Assembly: GCF_008039615.1 (NCBI RefSeq)
Contig: NZ_VDUZ01000014.1
Location: forward strand, 62,001 to 126,000
DNA from: Vineibacter terrae
GTDB lineage: Bacteria; Pseudomonadota; Alphaproteobacteria; Reyranellales; Reyranellaceae
Direction: 5' to 3'
Length of the DNA: 64,000 nt
In this document: positions 63,995 through 64,000 of the stretch, piece after piece
Position numbering within the stretch: position 1 is the first letter of the stretch
Layout: each line of letters starts with the position of its first letter
The notes under the pieces: model-generated
The model's database searches: none
Told to the model about the DNA's origin: nothing
The model's input: the letters and a program-made list of their open reading frames with translations, nothing else
Made by a program: the position numbers and the translations under genes

Positions 63995-64000
63995 AAGGCG

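Overview
The window is 64 kb of high-GC DNA, densely coding, with many operons whose genes overlap by ATGA or GTGA. It carries a phasin, a Sox-type sulfur cluster, a liv transporter, Tat substrates and alphaproteobacterial-style intergenic palindromes. Together these suggest a free-living alphaproteobacterium (Rhodospirillales or Reyranella-like; this is inference, and no rRNA or tRNA gene is present to confirm it). I see no CRISPR array, tRNA or rRNA.

Layout. 1-3.5 kb: the 3' part of a class III adenylate cyclase/TolB-like/TPR protein and a GMC oxidoreductase. 3.5-4.6 kb: repeats and a regulatory region. 4.6-21.7 kb: a two-partner secretion locus with an outer-membrane TpsB transporter, two giant paralogous TpsA exoproteins, and an exported TPR-CHAT (caspase-like) protease whose start codon overlaps the second tpsA stop. 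21.9-22.6 kb: a small glycosyltransferase. 22.6-36.3 kb: a catabolic cluster with a TetR regulator, APH-like phosphotransferase, SnoaL-like protein, NAD-dependent epimerase-like protein, luciferase-like flavin monooxygenase, a two-subunit Rieske oxygenase, a second Rieske oxygenase, two SDRs, an acyl-CoA ligase, an HSL-type esterase and a nitroreductase. Three copies of a TCTAA-N6-TTAGA operator-like palindrome lie in its two divergent promoter regions. 36.4-38.4 kb: divergent AmmeMemoRadiSam genes amrS and amrB. 38.4-46.3 kb: phasin, DUF445 membrane protein, lipase-like hydrolase, WS/DGAT acyltransferase and a self-sufficient CYP102-like P450-reductase, which form a lipid and storage theme. 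46.3-48.1 kb: an ABC-exporter gene relic, a TIGR04076-like protein and an aldo/keto reductase. 48.2-53.2 kb: a complete branched-chain amino-acid-type ABC transporter (livGFHMK), divergent from an aspartate-dehydrogenase-like gene. 54.1-60.4 kb: one minus-strand operon in which a molybdenum hydroxylase pair (IorA/IorB-like) precedes a flavocytochrome c pair and soxXYZA, with no soxB or soxCD in the window. 60.9-63.45 kb: an intact IS66-family element with 20-bp terminal inverted repeats and a perfect 8-bp target duplication. The last gene, at the right edge, is an unidentified small protein.

A feature of the whole window is its load of intergenic palindromic repeats. An ~89-bp element with arms GTCATCCCGAGC.../...GCTCGGGATGACA occurs seven times, sometimes nested inside larger inverted repeats. 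Several palindromes appear to have become part of the 5' ends of genes (tpsA1, the CHAT gene, the phosphotransferase, the FccA-like cytochrome).
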